Notes under the pieces: generated by a model | Seen by the model: the letters and a program-made list of their open reading frames with translations, nothing else | Databases searched by the model: none | What the model was told of the DNA's origin: nothing | Program-made: the position numbers and the translations under genes | In this document: positions 18,355 through 26,914 of the stretch, in pieces | Layout: each line of letters opens with the position of its first letter | Position numbering within the stretch: position 1 is the first letter of the stretch | Assembly (NCBI RefSeq): GCF_012272825.1 | Contig: NZ_JAAWWS010000146.1 | Coordinates: 62,001-126,000, forward strand | Direction: 5' to 3' | DNA length: 64,000 bases | DNA from: Wenzhouxiangella sp. XN79A | GTDB lineage: Bacteria > Pseudomonadota > Gammaproteobacteria > Xanthomonadales > Wenzhouxiangellaceae

Positions 18355-19542
18355 TCAGTGCACGGACCGCGGGCCGCCGCAGCATTTCTTGAATTTCTTG
18401 CCGCTGCCGCACGGACAGGATTCGTTGCGGCCGACCTTGGTGCTCGTTGCAGGTCTGGCATGCGCCGGTCGCGACGGAGGCCGGTTGGTTTGGCTGAACT
18501 GTCGGCCGATGGCGATGTATTCGCCCAGGCTGTCGAGGACGCCGAAGCGGAAGGTCTCGGCGATCGAAGGCAGCTGGTCAGGGCCCAGCCCCATGGTCTC
18601 GGCGGCCTGCTCGGCGTAGTCCCGGCCGATGAAGAAGGACAGGGTCAGCGCGGTCCTGCCGAGGATGCGGTCTTCTACAGTGCCTTCGGGGACGGCCTGC
18701 TGCCAGGCGTCGCTGAGCCAGCCGTGGGCCATGATCGCGCCGCGGCACCAGCGCGAGAAGCCCGTGTCCTCGTCGACGTCGACCATCGGATCGTCGGCGG
18801 GCGCGCAGCCGGGCGGCAGGGCCGGCAGGTCGTCGTTCCGGCACTCGGCGGCCCAGTTGTACAGCTGCATGCGCGCCTCCATGACGCGCTGGGCCTCGCC
18901 CTCGTCCTCGAACACGACATCGCCCTGGATCACTTCGGTCCACTCCGACGGCATGACCAGCTCGGGGCAGGCCAGCAGGCCGAAGAAGAAGCCGGCCAGC
19001 CTGTCGAAGTCCAGGGTCTCCTTGTCCTCCTGGCGGGCCGCGAAGTCGTCGAGGATGTCTTTCAACGCGGGGTCGACGGGCGGGATCTCGCTCATGAGTC
19101 GATCGCGGAAGTCTTCGAAGGATTCTTCTTCGATCCCGGGGGCGTCGGCCAGGGCGTCTTCCGCGAGCCGGGCGATGTGCTCGGGGTCGATTTCGGCATA
19201 GCCGCGAAGGAGGGAGGCGTTGGTGTCGATGTCCCCTGCCCTGCTCTCGTCCATCACCGTCTCGGCCAGCTCACCCACCACCTGCGCCATGGCGATCAAG
19301 GCCCGGTAGCGATCGAGACCGGCCGACTGCAGGCGCTGCATCGTGGCCCGGGCCTCGGGCGGCTTGTCGGCTGCGAGCTGGTTCTCGACAGCCAGCATCG
19401 ACGCGAGCACGTGCGCGGCTTCGACGTTTCCCGGAACGACGTCGCCCGCCCATTCCTCCATGGCCATCAGGCGGAGATCTTCGTCGGTATCCAGCCAGCG
19501 CTCCGGGTCGGGGGCGATCCGCGGGTCGTAGTCGAGGCTCAT
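18355..19542 (-). CDS. UPF0149/YecA-like protein with C-terminal SEC-C motif, 395 aa
   Basis: Seen: an UPF0149-type helical region in the middle ([20 protein letters not shown], then [20 protein letters not shown] and [12 protein letters not shown]) and a C-terminal SEC-C zinc motif [19 protein letters not shown]. The N-terminal 130 residues are helical and acidic. No export signal. YecA-family proteins are cytoplasmic and of unclear function; the SEC-C tail binds zinc and probably a protein partner. It converges on hipBA across the repeat array. The upstream gap to the next minus-strand gene is 92 bp. Confidence 0.8.
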   Translation of the reverse strand: MSLDYDPRIAPDPERWLDTDEDLRLMAMEEWAGDVVPGNVEAAHVLASMLAVENQLAADKPPEARATMQRLQSAGLDRYRALIAMAQVVGELAETVMDESRAGDIDTNASLLRGYAEIDPEHIARLAEDALADAPGIEEESFEDFRDRLMSEIPPVDPALKDILDDFAARQEDKETLDFDRLAGFFFGLLACPELVMPSEWTEVIQGDVVFEDEGEAQRVMEARMQLYNWAAECRNDDLPALPPGCAPADDPMVDVDEDTGFSRWCRGAIMAHGWLSDAWQQAVPEGTVEDRILGRTALTLSFFIGRDYAEQAAETMGLGPDQLPSIAETFRFGVLDSLGEYIAIGRQFSQTNRPPSRPAHARPATSTKVGRNESCPCGSGKKFKKCCGGPRSVH

Positions 19543-19634
19543 GGTCTTCGAATCGTGTCTTGAATGAAATCAGAAACGCCCACGGCGCTCGGAATAGCGG
19601 CGGCGAGTGACGCTTCGCGCCGAAGGCCGACAGC

Positions 19635-20114
19635 TTATCGCGGCGCGCCGGGCGGTGCGATGCCCGACGACAGATAGCGCTCGTAGGCCGCGCAATGGGT
19701 CCGCATTTCGGTCCGGCCGGTCTCGGTCGGCATGTCCTCGTAGCTGCGGGTCCAGTCCGAGCAGTTCCCGGCCAGCCACTGGCCGGTGGTGCTCCGGGCG
19801 CGCTGTGCACGGGTGGCGCGGACGCGGGCGGCCTGTTCTGCACTCATCTGCTCGAAGCTCTCTTCGACGAGTTCGAGCTGCTCGGTGAGCACCTGCAGGG
19901 CCTGGCGCTGGTGGTAGCGGTCGACCAGGCGCTCGGTGAGGATGAACAGGCATAGCGCGCCGACGGCGTACAGGGCGAAGCGGACGGCGGGATCCAGCCG
20001 CGGGCGATCTGACGGCTGCGATTCTGGATCGAACGGAGTTCGCTCGGGTTCGGTCGGCGTCGGCGATCGACGCTCGAGATCGAACACGGGCTCGCGGCGA
20101 GGCGGTTCCGGCAT
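19635..20114 (-). CDS. Single-pass membrane protein, 159 aa
   Basis: ATG at 20114 is used; the longer reading from 20183 lacks support. Seen: a Pro/Arg-rich cytoplasmic N-terminus (about 45 residues), one membrane helix (FALYAVGALCLFILTERLV), then a helical segment rich in E and Q and a Cys-containing C-terminus (NCSDWTRSYEDM, THCAAYERYL) that would be periplasmic. Unrecognised family. A heptamer tandem repeat lies about 80 bp upstream. Confidence 0.6.
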   Translation of the reverse strand: MPEPPRREPVFDLERRSPTPTEPERTPFDPESQPSDRPRLDPAVRFALYAVGALCLFILTERLVDRYHQRQALQVLTEQLELVEESFEQMSAEQAARVRATRAQRARSTTGQWLAGNCSDWTRSYEDMPTETGRTEMRTHCAAYERYLSSGIAPPGAPR

Positions 20115-20190
20115 GGGGTCCCCCGGGTCTGTTCTGGTTTGCCAACCGGGGGAGAGTATGCCGCGTGTCGGTGGCGGAGGCAAAGGGGGT

Positions 20191-20239
<49 letters not shown>

Positions 20240-20280
20240 ATCGTCCCGGGTGCGCTGCGCTTACCCGGGCTGCAGGGCCA

Positions 20281-20935
20281 TATGCTGGAGCGAGCTTGCG
20301 CGCGAACCGGCCAAGTCACCCTTCGCCCGCGAGCGGCCTCCAACAGGCCTTCGTTCGGGCGTTGCGCTGGCTTCGCCTGTTGGAGGGCGCTTGCGCGCGA
20401 ACCGGTCGGGCCGCCCTTCGCCCGCGAGCGGCCTCCAACAGGCCTTCGTTCGGGCGGTCCGCTGCCTTCGCCTGTTGGAGGGCGCTTGCGCGCGAACCGG
20501 TCGGGCCGCCCTTCGCCCGCGAGCGGCCTCCAACAGGCCTTCGGTCGGGCGGTCCGCTGCCTTCGCCTGTTGGAGGGCGCTTGCGCGCGAACCGGTCGGG
20601 CCGCCCCTCGCCCGCGAGCGGCCTCCAACAGGCCTTCGGTCGGGCGTTGCGCTGGCTTCGCCTGTTGGAGGGCGCTTGCGCGCGAACCGGCCAAGTCACC
20701 CTTCACCCGCGAGCGGCCTCCAACAGGCCTTCGGTCGGGCGGTCCGCTGGCTTCGCCTGTTGGAGGGCGCTTGCGCGCGAATCGATCCGTCCACCCTTCG
20801 CCCGCAAGCGGGCTCCAACAGGCCTTCGATCGGGCGCCGGTGCTGATTCGCCTGTTGGAGGGCGCTTGCGCGCGAACCGGTCGGGCCGCCCTTCGCCCGC
20901 GAGCGGCCTTTAACAGGCCTTCAGTGGATTTCGGC
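20281..20935. repeat. REPIN array 1 (about seven units)
   Basis: Each unit is a left REP (TGTTGGAGGGCGCTTGCGCG), a GC-rich linker and an inverted right REP (GCCCGCGAGCGGCCTCCAAC), repeated with a period of about 94 bp. Unit spacers fall in a few recurring types (TTGCGCTGGCTTCGCC, GTCCGCTGCCTTCGCC, CCGGTGCTGATTCGCC). The array fills the divergent gap between the membrane protein gene (start 20114) and the Smr remnant. Long open frames across it are artefacts of the repeat. Confidence 0.93.
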
Positions 20936-21214
20936 GATGATTTCGAAGGGACGGAAGGGGCGCAAGGTCCCGGGTGCGGTGCGCTGACCCGGGCGACCAG
21001 GATTCACGTCCGGTGCGGCGCGCTGCACCGGGGCGGCGTTCGGCGATACGCTTTCGACCCAGCCTTCGACGGCACGGGTGCCATGGCCAAGCTGAAACTC
21101 GACCTGCACGACATCTACAACCGCGGCGCGGCGATCGACCAGGCGCTCGAGCGGGTGATCCGGGAGGCGGTCGACAAGAAGATCCGCGAGGTCGAGATCA
21201 TCCCCGGCAAGGGG
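20912..21214 (+). repeat. Segmental duplication, copy 1 (promoter and 5' half of smr)
   Basis: Aligned with 22382-22684 at a constant offset of 1470 bp, with no indels and seven mismatches by my count. It covers the last bases of a REPIN, about 170 bp of leader and the first 44 codons of the Smr-domain gene. Homology stops at GGCAAGGGG. Confidence 0.92.
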
Positions 21215-21334
21215 CGGTTCCTGAGCGATCAGGGTCGCTGCCGCACATCCGCGAGGATGTCCCTGGCGATCCGGCCGAGCAAGCGGTCGAAGGTGACCAG
21301 CGGTGCGCGGAGTTCGAGGGCGAGCTGCAGGTAG
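21083..21334 (+). pseudogene. Truncated Smr-domain gene copy
   Basis: Starts MAKLKLDLHDIYNRG and matches the intact copy at 22553 through EIIPGKG (residue 44). The frame then reads RFL and runs out of homology into antisense vapC, ending at 21334. The 27 nt encoding SGQLKKRVL are missing: CGGTTCCTG, which in the intact copy lies 27 nt further on, is joined directly to GGCAAGGGG. The second half of the Smr fold is lost, so this is almost certainly non-functional. Confidence 0.85.
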
Positions 21335-21672
21335 GCCGCATCATAGGCGGTCAGGCCGGTTCGTTCGGCCAGTCGGAATTGGGCGTCGGCCTCGACGCGG
21401 CAGCGAGTCAGTTGAATCGCATCGAGATCGACCAGCGCGTGCTCGGCGATGTCCGGATGGCCGGCGGCGGATTTCTTCAACGCGACGCTGACGATTTCAT
21501 GGTCGAGCAGATCGGGCGCGAAGAGCTCCTTGCCGGCCATCGCAAGGGCCGCGCCTTCTCGCTTGGGCTCATCGAACAATACCGCCGCGAGGACGCTGCA
21601 GTCGACGACCACGGGCGGCTTGCGTGCATAGCGCCCGGCCGGCTCGGCCACAAGCGGCGCCTCAGCGGGCAT
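21229..21672 (-). CDS. vapC: PIN-domain toxin (VapC/FitB-like)
   Basis: A 147-residue PIN protein with the acidic quartet D24 (VVVDCSVLA), E59 (LLDHEIVSV), D111 (TAYDAAYLQLA) and D129 (LVTFDRLL). It has about 18 extra N-terminal residues that overlap the antitoxin end; a later start would also give a complete fold. Its stop codon lies six bases from the point where the broken smr copy loses homology, so the module's right-hand end defines one edge of an insertion or rearrangement. Confidence 0.9.
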   Translation of the reverse strand: MPAEAPLVAEPAGRYARKPPVVVDCSVLAAVLFDEPKREGAALAMAGKELFAPDLLDHEIVSVALKKSAAGHPDIAEHALVDLDAIQLTRCRVEADAQFRLAERTGLTAYDAAYLQLALELRAPLVTFDRLLGRIARDILADVRQRP

Positions 21673-21949
21673 CGCGCTCGCGCCGGATCAGTTCCACGGC
21701 GCTCGGCGCATCGGCGATCGCTTCGGGCTGTCGATCGCGATGCTCCGCGGCGATCTGTTCGATGGTCTTGGTGCCGCCGGGCTCCGCGCGCAGGTGCGTC
21801 GTGCGGTCCGGTTCGCTCCCGACCGACGCTGCGGCTCGGCAGGCCAGGTCGAGCAGCTCGCCCTGCAGCGAACGGTGGTGAGCACGGGCCCGGGCACGCA
21901 AGCGCTCGACAACGTCTTCCGGGACGTTCTTGATCGAGAGGTTCGGCAT
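21662..21949 (-). CDS. vapB: FitA/VapB-like RHH antitoxin
   Basis: ATG at 21949 gives MPNLSIKNVPEDVVERLRAR, a FitA-type ribbon-helix-helix, then a Glu/Ala-rich C-terminal half (PSAVELIRRERDAR) for toxin binding. 95 residues. It overlaps the toxin start by 11 nt. Upstream (21950-22130) are a degenerate copy of the composite-repeat hairpin (GTCCCGGGTTCGCC, then GCGCCCCGGGACGACGGAGC, 22070-22103) and then REPIN array 2. Confidence 0.85.
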   Translation of the reverse strand: MPNLSIKNVPEDVVERLRARARAHHRSLQGELLDLACRAAASVGSEPDRTTHLRAEPGGTKTIEQIAAEHRDRQPEAIADAPSAVELIRRERDAR

Positions 21950-22130
21950 GGATGCGGCCCGGTTCCGGAATGAATCCATTATGGCGCCGTTTCCCATGCG
22001 GATGCAATTTGGGCCGGGGTTCGGGGTTCGTTGTCGTGCCCGGGTTCAAGGGGCGATTTCGTCACGAGGTCCCGGGTTCGCCTTCGGCGCCCCGGGACGA
22101 CGGAGCAATAGATGCTCCGGATGGGTTCGA

Positions 22131-22390
22131 CTGTTGGAGGGCGCTTGCGCGCGAACGGGGAGGCTCCGATCTTCGCCCGCAAGCGGCCTCCAACAGGCCT
22201 TCGGTCGGGCGTTGCGCTGGCTTCGCCTGTTGGAGGGCGCTTGCGCGCGAACCGGTCGGGCCGCCCTTCGCCCGCGAGCGGCCTCCAACAGGCCTTCGTT
22301 CGGGCGTTGCGCTGACTTCGCCTGTTGGAGGGCGCTTGCGCGCGAACCGGTCGGGCCGCCCTTCGCCCGCGAGCGCCCTCCAACAGGCCT
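22131..22390. repeat. REPIN array 2 (three units)
   Basis: Three REPINs of the same family as array 1 (left REP TGTTGGAGGGCGCTTGCGCG, right REP GCCCGCGAGCGGCCTCCAAC), leading into the second smr copy exactly as array 1 leads into the first. The REPIN array therefore appears to be part of the duplicated block. Confidence 0.93.
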
Positions 22391-22684
22391 TCAGTGGATT
22401 TCGGCGATGATTTCGAAGGGACGGAAGGGGCGCAAGGTCCCGGGTGCGCTGCGCTGACCCGGGCGACGAAGATTCACGTCCGGTGCGGCGCGCTGCACCG
22501 GGGCGGCGTTCGGCGATACGCTTTCGACCCAGCCTTCGACGGCACGGGTGCCATGGCCAAGCTGAAACTCGACCTGCACGACCTCTACAACCGCGGCACG
22601 GCGATCGACGAGGCGCTCGAGCGGGTGATCCGGGAGGCGGTCGACAAGAAGATCCGCGAGGTCGAGATCATTCCCGGCAAGGGG
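22382..22684 (+). repeat. Segmental duplication, copy 2 (promoter and 5' half of smr)
   Basis: The intact-gene copy of the segment at 20912-21214, about 97-98 percent identical by eye. It includes a leader with the hairpin TCCCGGGTGCGCTGCGCTGA / CCCGGG. Confidence 0.92.
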
Positions 22685-22807
22685 TCGGGCCAGCTGAAGA
22701 AACGGGTGCTGCGGTTCCTGGACCGTCCGGACATCAAGGCGCTGTATCACCGGGTCGACAAGGACTCGAAGAACCACGGGCGGCTGTTCGTGTACTTCCG
22801 GTTCTGA
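22553..22807 (+). CDS. Small Smr-domain protein, 84 aa
   Basis: A stand-alone Smr domain: KLDLHDLYNRGTAIDEALER, then VEIIPGKGSGQLKKRVLRFL, ending GRLFVYFRF. The LDLH and GKGSGxLK motifs are those of MutS2/SmrB C-terminal domains, which act as nucleases on branched DNA or on mRNA in stalled ribosomes. Here LDLHG is LDLHD and IxGKGSG is PGKGSG. It lacks the N-terminal extension of SmrA/SmrB. The leader is preceded by a REPIN array. Confidence 0.85.
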   Translation: MAKLKLDLHDLYNRGTAIDEALERVIREAVDKKIREVEIIPGKGSGQLKKRVLRFLDRPDIKALYHRVDKDSKNHGRLFVYFRF

Positions 22808-22814
22808 GCCCGTC

Positions 22815-22869
22815 GCGGCGCGCATCCTTGTGCGCCGCCCACCGCCAAGCCGGCGCACGGGGTGCGCCG
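22815..22869. terminator. Two GC-rich hairpins between convergent genes
   Basis: GCGGCGCGCA/TGTGCGCCGC (22815-22838, one mismatch) and CGGCGCAC-GGG-GTGCGCCG (22851-22869, perfect) lie between smr and the convergent DUF2855 gene. No T-run follows, so these are likely transcript-end structures and not classical intrinsic terminators. Confidence 0.5.
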
Positions 22870-22887
22870 AAGCCCCCTGAGCCCGCC

Positions 22888-23988
22888 TCAGCCGTCGCGA
22901 AGGCGGATGACGTGGCCGATCGCGGGATCCGTCGAGCCGTCGAGGAGCTCGGTCAGCACCGCCTTCGCGGCTTCCAGGCCCCGCTGTTCGCGGATGTCGA
23001 TCAGCTCGTGGCGGGCCACGTACTGGAAGAAGGCGGCGACAGCGTCGCCGACGCGGCGGTTGAACCCGTCCGAGCCCCACTCGGCCTGGCGGCGCGCGAC
23101 CCAGTCGGGGGCGAAGAAGAAGACGGGTTCGGGCCCGGGCAGGTCCGGGTCCGGCGGCGGCGGTTCGTGCGCGTGGGCCGCGCCCAGCGCGGCGTCGTGG
23201 ACCAGCCGGTCGCCGAAATGACGGTGGACCCGGCGCCGGATCTCCGCATTGCCGGCCACGTCGATGAACAGCGTCGGGCGCCCGGAGTCCAGCGATTCGA
23301 GGTCGTCGTAGGCCAGGGCGCGATCGTAGAGGCCCAGGCCGTCGACGAATTCGCGGTTCCGGGCCGAGGTCAGGCCGATCAGCTCGATGTCGGACTGCTG
23401 GCGGATGCTGAAGGCTTCCGAGTATCCGGTGCGGCTGGACGCGCTGGAGATCACCACCCGCTCGGCGCCGAAGAAGTCCCGCTCGGCCAGGGCATCGGCC
23501 AGGCCGTAGGCGGTGACGAACAGGGGCCGGAAGATCGCGTGCAGCGGCTCCAGCGCGGCCGATTGCTGCGGGTCGTTGTCCGATCGCTGGTACCAGTTGT
23601 AGACCTCGGGCAGATCGCGACGGTGCGCGGACTCGTCGCGGAAGCTGCGCTCGCCCGTCTTGCCGGGGGCGACCACCAGGTGCGTGGCCGACGGGTAGTA
23701 GCCGAAGCAGCGCTGGCCGACCTCGACGCCGTCGGCCTTCGACGCGACCACGTCGGCGTAGCCCCAGACCGGCAGCAGCCCCCAGCCGTCGAGGCCGGTC
23801 GGGAAGAAGTCCCAATAGCGCAGCGCGTTGCCGAAGGCGGCGTAGGTCACGTTGTTGATGGTCAGCGAGAAGCGATCGAGGGCGAGCACCACTTCGCCCT
23901 CCCCCGCTTCGGGCGCTTCGATGGTGTCGATGCGCATGTCGTCGAAGCGACTGCGGTTCATCAGGAGGCGGGTCAGGGTGTCGGTCAT
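22888..23988 (-). CDS. DUF2855 family protein (MDR-like), 366 aa
   Basis: Full-length DUF2855 protein. Typical features are an N-terminal beta-rich region (GEVVLALDRFSLTINNVTYA), the GYADVVAS strand, the motif FVTAYGLADAL and a Rossmann-like stretch (AERVVISSASSRTGYSEAFS, then IELIGLTSARNREFVDGLG). The family resembles zinc-less medium-chain dehydrogenase/quinone reductases, but substrate and cofactor are not established. No signal peptide. It stands alone, with REPIN array 3 in its upstream region. Confidence 0.85.
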   Translation of the reverse strand: MTDTLTRLLMNRSRFDDMRIDTIEAPEAGEGEVVLALDRFSLTINNVTYAAFGNALRYWDFFPTGLDGWGLLPVWGYADVVASKADGVEVGQRCFGYYPSATHLVVAPGKTGERSFRDESAHRRDLPEVYNWYQRSDNDPQQSAALEPLHAIFRPLFVTAYGLADALAERDFFGAERVVISSASSRTGYSEAFSIRQQSDIELIGLTSARNREFVDGLGLYDRALAYDDLESLDSGRPTLFIDVAGNAEIRRRVHRHFGDRLVHDAALGAAHAHEPPPPDPDLPGPEPVFFFAPDWVARRQAEWGSDGFNRRVGDAVAAFFQYVARHELIDIREQRGLEAAKAVLTELLDGSTDPAIGHVIRLRDG

Positions 23989-24132
23989 GGGCGGCGATCG
24001 TTTGTGAGCGGTGGGGTTTCAGCGTACCGGAACGGATCGAGGCGGAGGTTGCGGATCGGCCGTTCTCGTTCTGCCGTCCATCGCGCGATTCGCACCTTCG
24101 CGCCGTTGCGTGAATCCTGTGGAGATCGGCGC

Positions 24133-24548
24133 CTTTGCCGTTCGCGCGCAAGCGCCCTCCAACAGGTGAAACAAGCGGCGCAGTCGATCGAAGGCCTGTT
24201 GGAGGCCGCTTGCGGGCGAAGGGTGGGCGGGCCGGTTCGCGCGCAAGCGCCCTCCAACAGGAAAATCAGCGCCGGCGCCCGATCGAAGGCCTGTTGGAGG
24301 CCGCTTGCGGGCGAAGGGTGGGCCGGCCGGTTCGCGCGCAAGCGCCCTCCAACAGGTGAAACAAGCGGCGCAGTCGATCGAAGGGCTGTTGGAGGCCGCT
24401 TGCGGGCGAAGGGTGGGCGGGCCGGTTCGCGCGCAAGCGCCCTCCAACAGGTGAATCAGCGCCGGCGCCGGATCGAAGGGCTGTTGGAGGCCGCTTGCGG
24501 GCGAAGGGTGGGCGGGCCGGTTCGCGCGCGAGCGCCCTCCAACAGGTG
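24133..24548. repeat. REPIN array 3 (four to five units, opposite orientation)
   Basis: Alternating GCGCGCAAGCGCCCTCCAAC and CTGTTGGAGGCCGCTTGCGG elements with a period of about 97 bp, in the opposite orientation to arrays 1 and 2. The spacers (GTGAAACAAGCGGCGCAGTC, AAATCAGCGCCGGCGCCCGA) alternate. It lies between the start of the DUF2855 gene and the end of a secreted protein gene. The remaining bases 23989-24132 show nothing. Confidence 0.93.
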
Positions 24549-24591
24549 ATCGGTGGCGCTGTTCGACAGGAGCAGGCAGCGGTGCCGCGAA

Positions 24592-25002
24592 TCAGAGCGG
24601 GTCGTCTTCGGCCGGTTCGAGCACGAGGTCGAAGATCGCGCCGTTCTGGATGAAGTCGCCGGTGATGCGCTCGAGTTCGTATTCGCCCTTGAATTCGAAT
24701 CCGAGCGCGTCGGAGCGAACGTGGACGATCTGGTTGTCGAACACTTCGACATCGGACAGCGGCAGCTGGTCGATGTCGTGGTTGGGTACGCCGACGTCTC
24801 CGGTCACGCAGTCGTCCTCGGACTGAACGAAGCGGAACAGCAGGATGCGGCCGGCGCCTTCGACCTCGCCGCGCCACTGTCCGGTGAGCCAGCCGACGTC
24901 CGGGCAGGACGCGGCATCGCCGGTCTCGGGCGACTGGGCCGCGGCCGGGGCGGCGGTGATCAGGAGGGCGGTTGCAAGCAGGAAGGAGCGGAGATGCATC
25001 AT
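24592..25002 (-). CDS. Secreted hypothetical protein, 136 aa
   Basis: The ATG at 25002 gives a clear signal peptide (MMHLRSFLLATALLITAAPA, cleavage after AAAQ). The mature part has two Cys (ASCPDVGWL, EDDCVTGDV) likely to form a disulfide. It has a beta-barrel-like composition with GQWRGEVEGAGRILLFRFVQ, suggesting a small lipocalin-like or DUF1579-like domain. Periplasmic; function unknown. It ends in the acidic tail EPAEDDPL. Confidence 0.7.
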   Translation of the reverse strand: MMHLRSFLLATALLITAAPAAAQSPETGDAASCPDVGWLTGQWRGEVEGAGRILLFRFVQSEDDCVTGDVGVPNHDIDQLPLSDVEVFDNQIVHVRSDALGFEFKGEYELERITGDFIQNGAIFDLVLEPAEDDPL

Positions 25003-25237
25003 CGAGCTCCTGTACGTTTGAAGTGCCCTCATGCTAACGCGCCGATCGGGGGCGTTTCACGAGGTCGGCGGGCAGGCGAGCCGAGACCGGGATCCGGCGG
25101 CTTCGGCGTCCGCTGGCAGGTCGGGCGTCCGGACAAGCAGTCGTACAGGCAGCCAGAGGCGCCCGGCTGCCGTAGCGAGCGCCCTGCACGGCGCGAAGGA
25201 ACAGCGCGGCGCGAGGCCGTGGCCCCGCCCTCGGTCG

Positions 25238-26155
25238 TCACTCGGACGGGCGCGCCGCCGGGCAGGAGGCCAGCAGGTCGCGAGCCCGATCCCGGGCGCG
25301 AAGCGCGGCTGCCGCGGCGGGCACGTCGTCGACGCTGATGACTTCCGCGCCGTTGTCGGCCAGCAGGCGGTAGTCGGCGGTGCCGGCGCGTTCGCCGCGG
25401 AAGTCGCCGTAGCTGGTCTCGATGCCGCGCTCGGCAAGCTGCGCGTCCAGCGGCGGGTTGCCGGTGCCGGTGCCGAGCCAGGCGGTGACGCGGGTGAGAT
25501 CGACGCCGGCGTCGACCAGGCGCTTCAGGTCGCTCTCGTCGTCGAGGCCGACGGAGAACATCAGGTCCGGCAGGCGGCGATGCAGTTCGATGGCGTCGTC
25601 GATGGAGTAGGTAATGACGATGCTGCGATCGACGGCGCCGGCCTGCTCGATCGCCCGGGCAATCGTCGCGATGTCGATGCCCTTCAGGTCGATCTGGGCG
25701 ATGCCGCGGCCGTCCAGGGCGGCCAGCGCGGCGGCCAGCGTGGGCGGGGCTTCCGCGACGAGATCGCCGTCCAGGTCCTCGAGCTGCAGCGCGGCGAACT
25801 CGGCGGCGGTCATTTCGGTGACGATGCCCTGCCCGTTCGTGGTGCGGTCGACGGTGCGGTCGTGCATCAGCACCAGCACGCCGTCGGCGGTCCGCGCGAC
25901 GTCGATTTCCAGGAACACGGCACCGTCGGCCAGCGAGGCCTCGATGGCGCCGAGGCTGTTCTCGGCCGCGCCCGGGCGATCGCCGGCGCGGTGGGCCTGC
26001 AGCAGGGTGACGCTCTGCTCGCGGGCGCAGTCGAGGTAAGCGGCCAGGTCGATGCCCTGGAGCCAGCGGTCGGCCTGCGGTGCCCGCTGGGAGGTGGGCG
26101 CCAGGCTGCAGGCAGCGAGGAGCAGGGCGAGGACGGCGGCGAAGAGGCTGCGCAT
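25238..26155 (-). CDS. Glycerophosphodiester phosphodiesterase, lipoprotein
   Basis: A GDPD-family TIM barrel with a lipoprotein signal (MRSLFAAVLALLLAACSLAP; lipobox LAAC, C16). Active-site landmarks are QAHRAGDRPGAAENS (HR and EN), FLEIDVARTADGVLVLMHD (E-x-D...H) and QIDLKG. Such enzymes hydrolyse glycerophosphodiesters from phospholipid turnover to glycerol-3-phosphate and an alcohol, here at the membrane. The ATG is preceded directly by tandem CYCGAC hexamers (26157-26186) with no Shine-Dalgarno sequence. The 205-bp gap downstream is featureless. Confidence 0.9.
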   Translation of the reverse strand: MRSLFAAVLALLLAACSLAPTSQRAPQADRWLQGIDLAAYLDCAREQSVTLLQAHRAGDRPGAAENSLGAIEASLADGAVFLEIDVARTADGVLVLMHDRTVDRTTNGQGIVTEMTAAEFAALQLEDLDGDLVAEAPPTLAAALAALDGRGIAQIDLKGIDIATIARAIEQAGAVDRSIVITYSIDDAIELHRRLPDLMFSVGLDDESDLKRLVDAGVDLTRVTAWLGTGTGNPPLDAQLAERGIETSYGDFRGERAGTADYRLLADNGAEVISVDDVPAAAAALRARDRARDLLASCPAARPSE

Positions 26156-26156
26156 G

Positions 26157-26186
26157 GTCGAGGTCGAGGTCGGGGTCGGGGTCGGT
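26157..26186 (-). repeat. Five tandem hexamers abutting a start codon
   Basis: On the plus strand GTCGAG GTCGAG GTCGGG GTCGGG GTCGGT. On the coding strand this is ACCGAC followed by CCCGAC and CTCGAC units ending one base before the glycerophosphodiesterase ATG. Around 26275-26300 there is also one decayed REP (CTGGAAGGTGCCTGCGCCCG). Confidence 0.85.
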
Positions 26187-26349
26187 GCCTGGGGCGGGGG
26201 CGTACTTTAGCGGGAAACGGGGCTTCGGGGGCGGGGCCAGGTCGTCGATCGGGTGCAGCAAGGAGAATTCCGCCTGCTGGAAGGTGCCTGCGCCCGAATC
26301 GATCGGTCGGAACCGACCGCTGAGGACCGTCCGTGCGACGAGGCCCGGC

Positions 26350-26838
26350 TCAGTCGCGATGGCGCCCCATCAGGGCGTCGGGGTCGCTCGGCGGATCTTC
26401 GGCCAGGGCCGCGAACTGGGCCAGGATTCCGGCGGTGTAGCGATAGGGGTCGAAGCCGGCCAGGCCATGGCGCTGATGGAGCGTGTGGAGCTGATCGTGG
26501 TTACCGACGTAGCGCATCGCGCCCGGCGGGAAGGTGTGGGTCCGGATTTCCTCGGCGTGCAGCACTTCGACGCGCTTGTGGCGCGGGTCCCGGACCACGT
26601 GCTCGACGTAGGCGGCGACGTCCTCGACCGGGCCTTCGATGAGCTGCAGGTAGAACCGGTCGCCGGAGTGGAAGATGCCGCCGACGGCTTCGTGATGGGC
26701 GGTGCGCGGTGACGGATAAAGGATGCGCGAGACCTCCAGTTCGGGTCCGCGCGGATCGGCCCAGCTGGAGAAGTCGGCTTCCGAGCAGAACGCGACCCGA
26801 ACCAGTGCGTCGCGTGGGAAGGTTTCGAGCAGGTTCAT
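26350..26838 (-). CDS. Degenerate BLUF-domain protein 1, 162 aa
   Basis: The BLUF fold is recognisable: LVRVAFCSEAD (strand 1), GGIFHSGDRFYLQLIEGPVE (the LLxxxGxFxQxLEGP core) and VVRDPRHKRVEVLHAEEI. Of the flavin-signalling triad only the Gln (in YLQLIEG) is kept. The Tyr of strand 1 is Phe (VAFCS), and the Asn of the following helix is absent (PRTAHHEAVGG). The 45-residue C-terminal tail (LHTLHQRHGLAGFDPYRY) is shared with the paralogue at 29888. Probably not photoactive in the classical way. It lies 76 nt downstream of the acetyltransferase gene. Confidence 0.72.
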   Translation of the reverse strand: MNLLETFPRDALVRVAFCSEADFSSWADPRGPELEVSRILYPSPRTAHHEAVGGIFHSGDRFYLQLIEGPVEDVAAYVEHVVRDPRHKRVEVLHAEEIRTHTFPPGAMRYVGNHDQLHTLHQRHGLAGFDPYRYTAGILAQFAALAEDPPSDPDALMGRHRD

Positions 26839-26914
26839 GGCGGTCTCCGACAGACGTTCGGTGCACTATGCGCCATTGCCGGCCGCCGAGCATTGACGCG
26901 GAGCAATCCGGGCC

